A stretch of 64,000 nt of DNA, taken from assembly GCA_002077065.1 (NCBI GenBank), contig NAJO01000015.1, positions 186,001 to 250,000 on the forward strand, in the 5' to 3' direction. How positions within the stretch are numbered: position 1 is the first letter of the stretch; each line of letters opens with the position of its first letter. Positions 53,712 to 64,000 of the stretch are shown here, in pieces. This DNA is from Cryoendolithus antarcticus (taxonomy: Eukaryota > Ascomycota > Dothideomycetes > Cladosporiales > Cladosporiaceae). The position numbers and the translations under genes were made by a program. The notes under the pieces were generated by a model. The model did not search any database. It saw only the letters and a program-made list of their open reading frames with translations, and was not told the DNA's origin.

Positions 53712-55769
53712 CTAAGCCCTTTTCGCTCCCCATCCGACCTTCGCCACTCGGCTCCCCAGCAGTAACCCTCCACCTAGTAATAGAGCAGCTCCAGCAAAAA
53801 TCTGCGCCCCCACATACGGACTGCCCAGATTCCTCTTCACCCTATACTCCACCAGCGCACCTCCTATCGGGGTCCCGATGAGACATGCGAGCCCAACGCA
53901 ACTAAAGATTCCTCCGGCCTTCAGACCCATGCGATCCATGGCTTGCTGTTGTGTCTGCCGCGACATCACATCGACCGAAACAGTATGCGGGATGGGCTCA
54001 AGGCAGAAGGTGTACACCGTCGTTGCATATAGCACTTGCACGCCCGCGCTTACGAAGCCGTAGAAGCACGCCACTACGATCAGGAAGCCTTCGCCTCTAC
54101 CAACGCCAGTGCTCATTGCGGAGGAGACGCCAGTGCTGCTTGCGAGCCAGAGGAAGATGACGCCGCTGCTTAGCACTGCTGAGGGAATGATCGTGTTCAA
54201 AGGTCCGATACAGCGATCTGAGATGAGAGCCGGGATGAATCGGCCGGGGAGATTGGCGATGAGCATGTAGATCAGCAAGTTCGAAGCGTGCGTATCGTTC
54301 AGATGCAGCTCAGCGGCAGCGAAGGAGACGATGTACACGAAGCCGAAGTAAATTCCCAGAAAGGCGCAGAACATGCCCGCGGCTGCCAGGAGATATGCTG
54401 ATGAGGCGAATGATCGCAATGTGCTGATCCAGGAGATGGGTGCTGCTGTCCGAGGAGCGATCTTGTGAGACTGAGTCCGCATCCGGAAGAGTATGTTGGG
54501 TGGTATCATCGTCGCCGTCGCCACGGCAGCAATGATACGCGTCGTTGTTCCGAAGCCACGTTTGGGTAGCAGCGTGCGCGCTAGAAGCACGTACAAGATG
54601 CCGCCGAGGCACGATCCCGCAGCGCCTAGCCCCATGGCTTTGCCCATCGTCGTCTCATCGAACCAGCTCATGAGCGCAATCGTGCCGGCGCAGAACACCA
54701 TGCCCATGCCTGTCCCTGTTAGCAGGCCCTGTACAAGCCACAGACTCCAGAAGGCACTGCGCCAGCTCGTGCATAGTATGCCGAGACACATGATCGCGCT
54801 GCCGCCGTGGAACATGAGTCGGAAGTAGCCTTTATCTACTAGCCTGCCGACAGGTACGCCTAGGCCGAAGATTAGAGCGAGTTGAGTGGAGCCGATCCAG
54901 GCTATGGTGCTTGGACTGGAAGATGGGATGTAGTAGCGCGTGTAATAAGCCTGAAAAAGTCCGAAAGCCTGTGCTAAGCCCCAACAATTGCCTACGACCA
55001 GGATCGCTGCGAGAGCATGTAGCCAGGCTAGACGACCATTTTGAGGTGGCAGCGGAGTCTCGATCATGCTTTGCGGTAAAGGTAGAGACGTTGAGCTCGA
55101 GCTCGTCGAGTAGCAGTTCACTGAATTACCGTACCGTACTGTGGATGGCTTGGAGTCCTTCGGCGGCACTGGCGGTGCTCGTGATGGGCGAAGGCTAAGC
55201 AGTGTCTCCGCTTTGCCTTCATGATCGCGGCTGGAGAAGAGCCCAGGCGGGTAGGGCATCTCGCTCGGCGTGAGAGACAGCCGATGCGATTTGCGGTACG
55301 TGGATGATCGGAGTATACGCTGTGGTAATCTTGGTTGAGGCGCCTGCCCTGTGCGGACATCCTCCAACGGTATATCCTCGAAGGTAACACTCTCGCGTGC
55401 TTTTCGACCGCGGGGTGGCGGTCTTGGTGGCAGCTCCCGGTCAAAGATCGGTGCTGTGAACGGCGGCCTGAGGTCGATCTCAGGCAGTCGAGCAGGCTGT
55501 GGTCCGCCCTGTCGCCACATTCCAGTCCATTCATCTGTCGAAGTCCGTCTTGGTCTTGTGCCGGAAGCAGGTCCTTGTCCGGGGATTTGCTGTTCGTGAT
55601 TGGAAGGATTTTGGCCGTTGTTTTTAGGATTTCCATCACCAGTTAGTGCCATCGTTGTGGGACCAGGAGGAGCAGGTAGTGTATTCGCGATATACGTTGA
55701 TGCGCGAGGCACTGGCTCGCAGACGGAAGGTACGCGATTGCACCAGCTCAGTACTCTGGTAGGAATCAT
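53712..55769 (-). CDS. Major facilitator superfamily transporter, monocarboxylate-transporter-like
   Basis: Intronless, 685 residues. Seen: a long, Pro/Arg-rich cytosolic N-terminus of about 240 residues with no family resemblance, then about 12 TM helices (AWLHALAAILVVGNCWGLAQ, WIGSTQLALIFGLGVPVGRL, SLWLVQGLLTGTGMGMVF, YLLAAAGMFCAFLGIYFGFV, LIVVACFYGFVSAGVQVLYA), with the MCT-type first-helix pattern GxxQAFGLFQAYY and a GRLVDKG loop after helix 2. Fungal Mch-like proteins of this group often transport unknown substrates; no substrate is assigned. There is no neighbouring metabolic cluster. The N-terminal ATG is the first in the frame; later in-frame ATGs could also be used. Confidence 0.85.
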   Translation of the reverse strand: MIPTRVLSWCNRVPSVCEPVPRASTYIANTLPAPPGPTTMALTGDGNPKNNGQNPSNHEQQIPGQGPASGTRPRRTSTDEWTGMWRQGGPQPARLPEIDLRPPFTAPIFDRELPPRPPPRGRKARESVTFEDIPLEDVRTGQAPQPRLPQRILRSSTYRKSHRLSLTPSEMPYPPGLFSSRDHEGKAETLLSLRPSRAPPVPPKDSKPSTVRYGNSVNCYSTSSSSTSLPLPQSMIETPLPPQNGRLAWLHALAAILVVGNCWGLAQAFGLFQAYYTRYYIPSSSPSTIAWIGSTQLALIFGLGVPVGRLVDKGYFRLMFHGGSAIMCLGILCTSWRSAFWSLWLVQGLLTGTGMGMVFCAGTIALMSWFDETTMGKAMGLGAAGSCLGGILYVLLARTLLPKRGFGTTTRIIAAVATATMIPPNILFRMRTQSHKIAPRTAAPISWISTLRSFASSAYLLAAAGMFCAFLGIYFGFVYIVSFAAAELHLNDTHASNLLIYMLIANLPGRFIPALISDRCIGPLNTIIPSAVLSSGVIFLWLASSTGVSSAMSTGVGRGEGFLIVVACFYGFVSAGVQVLYATTVYTFCLEPIPHTVSVDVMSRQTQQQAMDRMGLKAGGIFSCVGLACLIGTPIGGALVEYRVKRNLGSPYVGAQIFAGAALLLGGGLLLGSRVAKVGWGAKRA

Positions 55770-56065
55770 GTCGATAAGTATTGATCAGTCAGATGATTAG
55801 ATGCAAAGCTCTCGGCTCAGATACTACGACTGCAGTGACAGCCTTGCTAGTATCTCTCGTTAATATTGTCTTCGTATAAAGTCAACTTAGACAGTGTGAG
55901 AAAAGGTGATGAATGGGCAATGCCGTCACTGCCCGTCAATGTGATCAAAGTACTAGAACATATGTAGCCGTATACAACCTTGGTGCTGAGGCACTTCATT
56001 CCGCCATCCCTGCTATTCACGAGACCCGACGCCGATATATGCCGCAAGCCGAAGCATAAGGCAGA

Positions 56066-57085
56066 TCAAAATATGCTGTTGACGATGTTGCCACCGATCG
56101 TTGCACCCGCCTAGTCATTGTCAGTATCGCTATATTATTAGGTGCCACAAGGATAATGATACTTACACCGAAGATGGCTGCATTGCCGAGCCTGCGAAGG
56201 GTCAGTAAAACGTGTGAAGGGAGAAAGAGGAGGGGAGCGTACTTCTTCCCGAACTTCTTTCCGCCCTCTTGGACTTTGCTCGGTGCTTTGCCATCGCCAT
56301 TGCCCTGAGTCACTGTTAGCAAGCGATATGGCGCGCTGCAAGGAGTAATGGCCGACTTGCCATTCCAGACACAGCCAGAGGCTCGTTGCCGTAGTTGTTG
56401 CCTTGCGCTTTCTCCTCAATGACTTTGACGTATGACCGAGGAAATATGCCCTCCTCGCCTGTTCGTGTCGAGATACCTTTCCACCATTCTGCGTTCATAT
56501 ACTAGTGAAGAAGTCAGTACCATTGCTGACCAGCCTCGCAAATGGAACTGCCAAGACTTACCTCAGTGATTTTGATATGATCATTTGGTTGCAATACTAG
56601 ATCGCCAACATCTCCGGAGCTGTATGCGTACAATGCCGTTGCTTGCGCAAGTGGTGGGAAGTTGGCCTGTGGAGGTGGCACGTATGCAGGCGGAGGAGGT
56701 TGCGACTGCGCTGGAGGCTGATAGTAACTGCTGTCACTCTTCTCGCTGTCGCCATTTTGTCGCCCATTCAAGTTTACATTGTTCAACGCTGCTGTGGGTG
56801 CTACGGGAGCAGGTTGGATTTGACCTGCTTGCGCAGCGACTGTGGGTACCGCTCCCACTGATATTGGAGCATGGAGGGCGTTCTGGGCGGGTATCCGGGA
56901 GAGGAGGTCTGAGAGGGTCTGAGGGGTGATGACGGAAGCATCTGTGAGGAATTCGAGTTCCTGGTACATGGGATTAGTACCATGCTGTGCCTGTGTATAT
57001 TTTGTGCTCAGCGCATACATACAGCTTTGATCGTGCGGATGGACCGGTTGACCATGGCCGCTTGCATCTCCTCTGCTGGTGCCAT
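56066..57085 (-). CDS. SH3-domain protein, Lsb1/Pin3-like
   Basis: Binds Las17/WASP-type actin regulators in yeast and affects actin patches and prion appearance. Six minus-strand exons: 57085-57023, 56960-56562, 56501-56361, 56304-56243, 56191-56167, 56110-56066; 244 residues, phases closing. Seen: N-terminal MVNRSIRTIKAELEFL and LSDLLSRIPAQ as in Lsb1/Pin3, a Pro/Gln-rich linker (PPAQSQPPPPAYVPPPQ), one SH3 domain with ALYAYSSGDVGDLVLQPND, ITEYMNAEWWKG and GIFPRSYVKVIE, and the family C-terminus FGKKLGNAAIFGAGATIGG. Intron 3 (56360-56305) uses a GC donor (ATG then GCAAGT), the only one that keeps the frame. Confidence 0.9.
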
Positions 57086-57606
57086 GTTGGCTGTGTGGTT
57101 GCCTTAGAGAGTACTGGAACGGTTCCGAGGGTATAATACAGGATCTGATGTATGTAGCTATCTCTGTGCAAGCATACTCATATCTCACATTCACTTCACA
57201 TACACGTAGTCACCGTGGCTGAGGCAGGTACGGCACAGATGCGGCAACGTGCAGTCCCGTGCCGCTCGCCTAACATCTTATTCATCACAGGCAAAAGTCG
57301 GGCCTTTCTTTCTCTCCACACAACAATCGCGGGGAGCTTATGGCGGAGCCGCGCGGGCTGAGCAAGCACGATGCATGCCCCTCCACGGGTTATTGCCCCA
57401 CCGCTCGTAGCTCCCACAAGCGCCCGCTCAACAGCCATCCTGCCATTGGCCTCGATACACATGCTGTTCCTGAATCCGCTTATGCTGGTTGCTGTGGCGG
57501 CGTCTAGCTAGGTACTTTTCTTGTCGATCTTCCCCAACATCGTTGCTACCTCTTGAAAACATTGTGTCCTCGACTTCACAAGTAGAGACAAACAGTATCA
57601 GCAATC
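57086..57606. other. Divergent intergenic region between SH3 gene and glycogen phosphorylase
   Basis: 521 bases containing both promoters. No gene recognised; a C/T-rich stretch precedes the GPH1 start. Confidence 0.4.
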
Positions 57607-60481
57607 ATGGCTACGCAGACTAGAGAACGCAAGCCGAGTTCGTCGGCGCCCGTCACCGACTTCAAGACGGCTGTTGGGCCGCCTGGTATGAGCAGGCCGA
57701 AGCATAAGCGTACTGCTACTGGTTTCGGTCCCGGTGAGATCAAAGCTGTCGAGGCCAGCGTGCCCGAAGGACAGCGAGCAGCGTAAGTCATGTGCAGTCC
57801 AAGTTTGTCAAGCTTAGCCTCTGACGACGCTGGGTCAGATGGAAGAAGCACTCCGCCCGCGAGTTTAAGACGAAAGAGGAATTCGAGAACGAGGCTGTAA
57901 GGCACATTGAGACGACTCTTGCGAGGTCTCTCTTCAACTGCGATGAAGCTGCGGCGTATGCTGGTACCGCTCTGGCGTTCAGGGACAGACTGGTCATTGA
58001 GTGGAATAAGACGCAGCAAAGGCAGACATTTGCAGATCAGAAGAGGGTATACTGTAAGTGAGCCCACACGAGCGTACAAAGTGGCGAAGACCAGGAGCTA
58101 ATCGAAGCCAGACCTCTCCCTTGAGTTCCTGATGGGACGTGCTCTCGACAATGCTATGCTGAATGTTGGCCTGAAAGATGTGGCAAAGGACGGTCTGGCT
58201 GACCTCGGCTTCCGCATGGAGGACATCATCTCCCAGGAACGAGACGCTGCGCTCGGCAATGGTGGTCTGGGTCGTCTGGCTGCCTGCTTCCTTGACTCGC
58301 TCGCCTCGCTGAATTACCCTGCTTGGGGCTACGCTCTGAGGTACAGATACGGCATCTTCAAGCAAGAGATTGTGGACGGATACCAGGTCGAGGTACCAGA
58401 CTACTGGCTCGACTTCAACCCGTGGGAGTTCCCTCGACACGACGTGACTGTCGACATCAACTTCTACGGTAGTGTCAGCCAGTACGTGGACGATGATGGC
58501 AAGCAGCGCAGTGTGTGGGACAACGGCGAGATCGTGACAGCTGTTGCGTACGATGCACCGATTCCAGGGTATGGCACGACCACCACGAACAACCTTCGCC
58601 TGTGGTCAAGCAAGGCATCGCACGGAGAATTCGACTTCACGAAGTTCAACAGTGGAGAGTATGAGCAGTCTGTGGCTGATCAGCAGCGTGCAGAGACCAT
58701 CTCTGCTGTGCTGTACCCCAACGACAGCCTAGAGCGCGGCAAGGAGCTTCGCTTGAAGCAACAGTACTTCTGGTGTGCTGCCTCGCTGTTTGACATCGTC
58801 CGACGATTCAAAAAGTCCAAGAAACCCTGGAAGGACTTCGCCAACCAAGTCGCTATCCAGCTCAACGACACTCACCCAACACTCGCGATTCCCGAGCTCC
58901 AGCGCATCCTCGTCGATCTCGAAGGCCTGGGCTGGGACGAAGCCTGGACTATCGTGCAAGCCACTTTCGGCTACACTAACCACACCGTCCTACCAGAAGC
59001 TCTCGAGAAGTGGTCAGTTCCACTGATCCAGCATCTCCTTCCCCGCCACCTCCAGATCATCTATGAAATCAACTCTCGATTCCTGCAATACGTCGAGAAG
59101 ACCTTCCCCAAGGAGAAGGACATTCTCGGCCGCGTCTCGATCATCGAGGAGAGCCAGCCAAAGATGGTTCGCATGGCTTACCTCGCCGTCATTGGTAGCC
59201 ATAAGGTCAACGGCGTGGCCGAGCTGCACTCTGACCTGATCAAGACGACCATCTTCAAGGACTTTGTCAAAATCTACGGCCCAGACAAGTTCACCAACGT
59301 CACCAACGGCATCACGCCACGACGCTGGCTGCACCAAGCCAATCCCAAGCTCTCCGAGCTCATCGCCAGCAAGCTAGGCGGCTACGATTACCTCCGCGAC
59401 CTTACGCTACTGCACAAGCTGGAGGCTTTCGTCGACGACAAAGAGTTCCGCAAGGACTTCCAAGCCATCAAGTACGCCAACAAAGTCCGCCTCGCACAGT
59501 ACATCCTCGAGCACAACGGTGTGAAGGTCAATCCTGCTGCTTTATTCGATGTGCAAGTCAAGCGCATACACGAGTACAAGCGCCAGCAGCTCAACATCTT
59601 CGGCGTCATTCATCGGTATCTTCAGATCAAGGCTATGTCGGCCGAGGAGAAGAAGAAGGTGCAGCCGCGCGTCAGCATCTTCGGAGGCAAAGCAGCCCCG
59701 GGATACTGGATGGCGAAGACTGTCATTCACCTTGTCAACCAGGTTGGGAAGGTGATCAATGCTGACAAAGAGGTCGGGGATTTGCTGAAAGTGGTGTTCT
59801 TGGAGGACTACAATGTCAGCAAGGCGGAGATCATTGTGCCTGGCAGCGACATCAGCGAGCATATCTCAACTGCGGGCACGGAGGCGAGTGGTACATCGTG
59901 AGTGGATCCGTTTCCGGCTCGCGCGGAAGTGATACTGACAGAAAGACAGGAACATGAAGTTCGTGCTGAACGGCGGCCTCGTGATCGGCACTTGCGATGG
60001 CGCGAACATCGAGGTAAGCCTATCCTCAATCGCGTCTCATGCTTTAACAGCGAATACTGACCATTCGCAGATCACCCGCGAAGTTGGCGAAGAGAACATC
60101 TTCCTCTTCGGCAACCTCGCCGAAGATGTCGAAGACCTCCGCGAAGCGCACCATAAGCAAGGCTTCGAGCTCGACCCGCTCCTGAAACGCGTCTTCGAGA
60201 CTATCCGCAGCGGTACCTTCGGCGACGCCGGCCAGTTCTCCGCGCTCGTGGACTCTATCGTTGACCACGGCGACTACTACCTCGTCTCCGATGACTTCAA
60301 GTCGTACATTGACACGCAGGGTCTGATTGATCAGAGCTATGCTAAGCAGGAGGAGTGGGTCACGAAGACTATTCTGAGTGTGGCGAGGATGGGGTTCTTC
60401 AGCAGTGATCGGTGTATTGATGAGTATGCGGAGATGATCTGGAATATTGAGCCGTTGAAGCCGGAGGCTAATGGAGCTTGA
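57607..60481 (+). CDS. GPH1: Glycogen phosphorylase
   Basis: Releases glucose-1-phosphate from glycogen in the cytosol. Exons 57607-57782, 57839-58053, 58112-59897, 59950-60013, 60071-60481; 883 residues, phases closing. Seen: an N-terminal regulatory-type stretch (MATQTRERKPSSSAPVTDF with KHKRTATGFG, a likely PKA/phospho site RTATGF), YYLSLEFLMGRALDNAMLNV, ALGNGGLGRLAACFLDSLA, LNDTHPTLAIPELQRILVD, TNGITPRRWLHQANP, VKRIHEYKRQQLNIFGVIHR, and, joined across an intron, GTEASGTSNMKF with the Lys that binds pyridoxal phosphate, then NGGLVIGTCDGANIE. Length matches the fungal enzyme. In yeast it is regulated by phosphorylation and glucose-6-phosphate. Confidence 0.97.
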
Positions 60482-61061
60482 AGCCAGCGGTGTAATGGGC
60501 ATGCGATGGAGGGGACTATGATGGGTGATGATCGCGGGGATGTGGTTGAAAAGCGGCTTCAATGGGTTATGAGGTATATATGGTAGAGCAGAACCATGAT
60601 TGCATTCGAGGGCATGAGCTGGTGGATGTGCAGCAGACGGCAATGTACAGTCCGTATATGATTGCTCTGTGGTGTTCAGCTGCACCGCCTGCTTCTTAGT
60701 ATCCTCCAGATATACCCTTGACGAAAAGTCATGGACCAAGAGGACTACGTGATGATGTGAGGCGTTCTCCACTCCGGTAGGCGCCGCGGAGTGGACGGGG
60801 TAAATGTGGAGAGACGTGGATTTGGCATGTGAGCATGTGAGGGTTCGCTCGCTTGGAAACGTCATCTCGGATCCGCACGGTGGCAGGCAGAGCAGGGCAA
60901 TCAAGTGCCAGGCACCGTAGTCGCTACATTTGATTGCTGACCAGGTAACGCTTCTCACCTTCTCCGTCCACCTTTCATTCACCAGTCAGCTCTCGAGCAG
61001 CTACTGCGACAGCACTACTACCAGGCTCTACGCCAGAGACAGCGACAGTACAGCCAGCACA
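60482..61061. other. Intergenic between GPH1 and small membrane-protein gene
   Basis: 580 bases. A minus-strand open frame across 60044-60982 is antisense to the last GPH1 exons and is not a gene. Promoter of the next gene presumed near 60930-61060. Confidence 0.4.
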
Positions 61062-61669
61062 ATGAGTTCCGACTCTCTCGCCATGTTCCGCAAGAACATG
61101 GGACCTGAGCTAGGCAAGCTTGCGGAAGAGCACTTGAAGCACGAGTACGACACCCACTCGCCCTAGTCATCACAAGTGAAAGACAGGATCTCACGCGTCA
61201 CAGCCTCCAACAGTCCGACCGCGATGCTCTGCAAGGTGCCGCCAAAACGGTCACAACCCACGCGAGCGTCGGCTCTCTCATCGGCCTTGGTTTAGGCGTC
61301 TACCTCGCCTTCCGGCTACGTACCGCCCGCAAAGCAGTCTTCAACACCTTCAAGACGTCTGAACAACCTACCGCGCTGCGCTTCGCCAGTGGGCGTGAGC
61401 AGCCGCTACCAGATCTCAAGACTGTGCTGAGGCCGAGTACGCTTGGAGACGTAGCTACGTACTTCTTCCTCGGCGCCGGAGGACTGTTCTTTGGCGGTGA
61501 GATGGGGGTGTTGACAGGAACTTTCCGCGCGAAGTCGCAGATTGGTGCGGATCGAGAGAGCCGCGAGAGGATACGGACGGCGTTTAGGAGATTCCAGGCT
61601 GATGCGTTGAGAACGCAGGCGGATCTGGTGGAGAAGGGGGATACTAAGGGGAGCGGTTTACTGCTTTGA
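61062..61669 (+). CDS. Small hypothetical membrane protein, 5' structure unclear
   Basis: Unrecognised family. The 5' piece (ATG 61062, MSSDSLAMFRKNMGPELGKL ... KHEYDTHSP) ends at TAG 61164-61166. A second frame, offset, reads ERQDLTRHSLQQSDRDALQG and stays open to TGA 61667-61669, with two hydrophobic helices (VGSLIGLGLGVYLAFRLR and TYFFLGAGGLFFGGEMGVL) and a basic C-terminus. The frames can be joined by a 38-nt intron (61145-61182, GTACGA to GAAAG), but that is very short; a one-base error or frameshift is equally possible. Two TM segments and basic flanks suggest an organelle membrane protein, perhaps mitochondrial, as inference. Confidence 0.6.
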
Positions 61670-64000
61670 AGGGGCGGAGCTTGACTCTGGCGAGATCACC
61701 TGGGTCCCGCGCAGGCCAAGGGTAGGGCGCCTATCAGGGCTGCCGGGGCCCGGGTGGGCGGACGAGAGCCAGCGCTGACTGACCTCCTCCCTGCTCTGTA
61801 TCATAGTGCTTGTAACAATAGATTATCGCCTCAGGACTCGGAACTCATGACTGTACCTGCGCTTCTGCGCTGCAAGATGAACCAATCGCGCAACGGAAGA
61901 GCCCGGGGATCGTCGTGTGCACCTCGAAATATAGACATCGTCGATGCGTCCAGAGGACCGAACTGCTGGACAGTCTCGCTACTTGGCATCGACGAGGGGC
62001 CATATCCTTTGGCAGCATGATCGCGACGGGCTTCGCCGTCAAAATTGAGCTGCGCCGTGCTTCATGTGGTGTCAGGCTTTCTCGAAGCAGCAATCATTCA
62101 TCACTCGCACTGGAGAGCCAAGATATGGTCACGTGTAACACATGAGCATCGCATGACGAATCCCGCACAGTAACACATTCTCCCGAGCACATGGCCTGGC
62201 CCGAATCCGCTCAAGTACAGTACCACGCATTACGGCGTATGCCGGTGAAGCCCTACAGCACAAGTACGTTTCCGGCTACCGATAAGGCACGCAAGCCACA
62301 AGCTCACACGTTTCCTTCGCTGTTCGACGTTGAGATTGCGCTTCTCCAACGCTTGGTCTGGAGTCGGAGAAAATCGGCGGCTGCAACGCATGGCGACCAG
62401 TTGAAAGTCTATTATTTTCCTGCAACAGGAAGGGGAAGCGTAAGTATAGCGGAGGCATGTGTAGGCGATCGTCGGCGTCTAGGTTTCGCGCCTTGATTAT
62501 ATATCTGCGGCAGATTTCAGACTGCGAGAGCGAGACTGTTGCTGTGATATACGTCACGTGCTGTTGCGCAGACGAAATATTCGCAGCATCAGCCGTCTGA
62601 CGTGCCAGCACGACAAACTTGAGAGCTGATTGCCTTTCCATACACCGAGATGCGAAAGCTGTCTGTTGCGCTATTGACTAGCTTCACATTGGTTCACCAT
62701 CTCGCGTGACAGCTGGGATGCGGGGCTTGTGCAGTTTGAAGGTTCGAGATCTCACTGCCGTGTGATGAAACCTTCTTCCCACATGGTTGTCCTTGAGGTG
62801 TGTTGGCCGGCGGGGGGATGTATCATGGGCAGGCAAATTCGCGATAGAGAAAGCTGCAACAGCCTCGGTCAGGGTCGTGCGATGCTGATCATGCCATGTT
62901 CGTCCTCTGATCGTCACCGCCAAATGTCAAGATAGATGGGTACATAGTCGACAACAAGCCGCATACAAGCCAAAACGGCATCACGAAATGATCTATTAAG
63001 CCGCATGCGGCAGCGAGGATAAGAGCTTGATCAATCTAGTCTTCGGCGTCGCCGAACATGATCTCATTCAGGCACAGCAAAGGGACCGGGTCCTTGTCCT
63101 GCAGAGTTCATCACGCCGCCAGATCTGGCCGACCAGGCACAGATGCGCATAGCTTCGCTTGGGGCGTTCTGGAGGCGTAGGGAGGAGGAATAAGCATGAT
63201 GATAGATGAGATCGTGACTCGTGCGCCCGAGGCAGTGGGAAGGCGTCCACGCTGGCGGAAAAGGCGTTCAAGGGTCGGTAAGATGGTCCGTGAGCCTCGA
63301 GAACGCACAAAGCTTGATTTAGCATCGTGCAGCCCGGTCCGAGTCTGGAGCACGAGGTACTCTCGCTTATCTGCGATGGCTATTGGCTGGCGTTTGATGG
63401 GATCCAACACTGGTAAGCCTCGGAGGGAAGCCTTGTGTTCGCATTTGCCCGTCACTGCGCACCAAAATACAAAGGGACGTGATCGATGCGTGATAGCTTC
63501 GATCCGGTCACTTGGTGGTCGTCCTGCCGCTCATTTGCGCGGTGATCTGCGAGTATGGCGTCCTTTGATGCTGTGGCGTCGCCATGAAGGGACAGTGCTT
63601 TGACACGTCCCAGCGAAGGTCACTCCCGCGTCCACAAAGAGCGCCATCCGTGCGATCCCCCACCTCTTCCAGGCGCGTGGTGCTTAGCTCACGGATGCAG
63701 CTTTGATCTCTCCCCTAACGCTAGGCTAGTCTGGGGTAAGGCAACAAGTGACCATTGCCTTTTTCACATCGTTGATCTAGGCCGCACTCTGCCCGTCAGC
63801 AGTCGCCGTGACATGCTACATGTGGCAGGTTGATGGTATCGTGGGTGATGCGTAGCCCCCTGATGGATGGTAAGTTCAGGTCGCGCAACGTGTAGAACAC
63901 CAGCAGTACGACGGGAAAGTCCACGACTGCAACGTTTGGCTGGCTCGCACGTGGCAGACTTGTGGCGCGCTGCACTGTCAAACTCTCAACGCACATCCTT
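61670..64000. other. Intergenic, no gene seen
   Basis: 2.3 kb to the window edge. All open frames are short and lack family resemblance; no repeat or RNA gene recognised. Neighbouring genes may begin beyond the edge. Confidence 0.4.

Noticed and set aside
60044..60982. Minus-strand open frame of 312 codons
   Set aside because: It is antisense to the last GPH1 exons, has no family resemblance and a composition expected from the reverse of a high-GC coding strand.

Overview
The window is ordinary nuclear DNA of a filamentous ascomycete. Proteins of the STU1, SGF11, EAF7, MRS6, YVC1 and DFG5 type, together with a RID/Masc1-type DNA methyltransferase, two Zn2Cys6 regulators and many short GT-AG introns (about 45-70 nt), point to Pezizomycotina. 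The overall flavour suggests a Dothideomycete (Capnodiales/Mycosphaerellales), but I cannot fix the genus. There is no operon structure. Genes lie on both strands, several pairs are divergent or convergent, and I found no rRNA, tRNA, CRISPR array or intact transposon.

Layout. 0.5-6.8 kb: a PRPP synthetase with a long internal insertion, an AhpC/TSA-like thioredoxin-fold protein, a broken BTB-like fragment and a secreted lipase of the Candida antarctica lipase B type. 7-21.6 kb is a dense housekeeping block: STU1 (CLASP), YVC1 (vacuolar TRP channel), EAF7 (NuA4), eIF2-alpha, a histidine acid phosphatase, the Rab escort protein MRS6 and a GH76 cell-wall mannosidase. 21.6-28.6 kb is gene-poor. 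It holds a GIY-YIG-like gene, a decayed second copy in opposite orientation, a degenerate 60-bp tandem repeat and the RID-like methyltransferase. 28.6-43.8 kb is again housekeeping: ADE4, an FLC/TRP-like channel, SGF11 (SAGA), a mitochondrial hotdog thioesterase, a YSA1-type Nudix hydrolase, a synaptobrevin and an SDR. 43.8-52 kb is looser accessory sequence: a C6 regulator that has lost one zinc ligand, a small protein with a 35-residue duplicated unit, and a second C6 regulator with a minisatellite-filled intron. 52.5-61.7 kb carries GVP36 (BAR), an MFS carrier, an LSB1/PIN3-like SH3 protein, glycogen phosphorylase and a small membrane protein with an unclear 5' exon. The last 2.3 kb shows nothing I can support.

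How the genes relate. PRPP synthetase and ADE4 make and use PRPP for purine synthesis. STU1, MRS6, SNC, GVP36 and LSB1 belong to cytoskeleton and vesicle traffic. YVC1 and the FLC protein are both TRP-superfamily channels. EAF7, SGF11 and the methyltransferase act on chromatin. These are shared cell-biology themes, not a gene cluster.

Most notable observations. (1) In the YSA1-type gene, two 60-nt exons encoding alternative versions of the same SPxxxxPG segment sit 32 nt apart, too close to be spliced together, which suggests mutually exclusive exons. (2) A convergent pair of GIY-YIG-like genes, one with a single in-frame TAG and one degraded by three stops. (3) A 16-bp minisatellite of about 15 units filling an unusually long intron of a C6 regulator. 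(4) A small protein whose two 35-residue repeats are conserved mainly at the protein level. Exon borders below were derived by eye from splice motifs, reading frame and family similarity. Where all phases close they are given as firm; elsewhere the doubt is stated.
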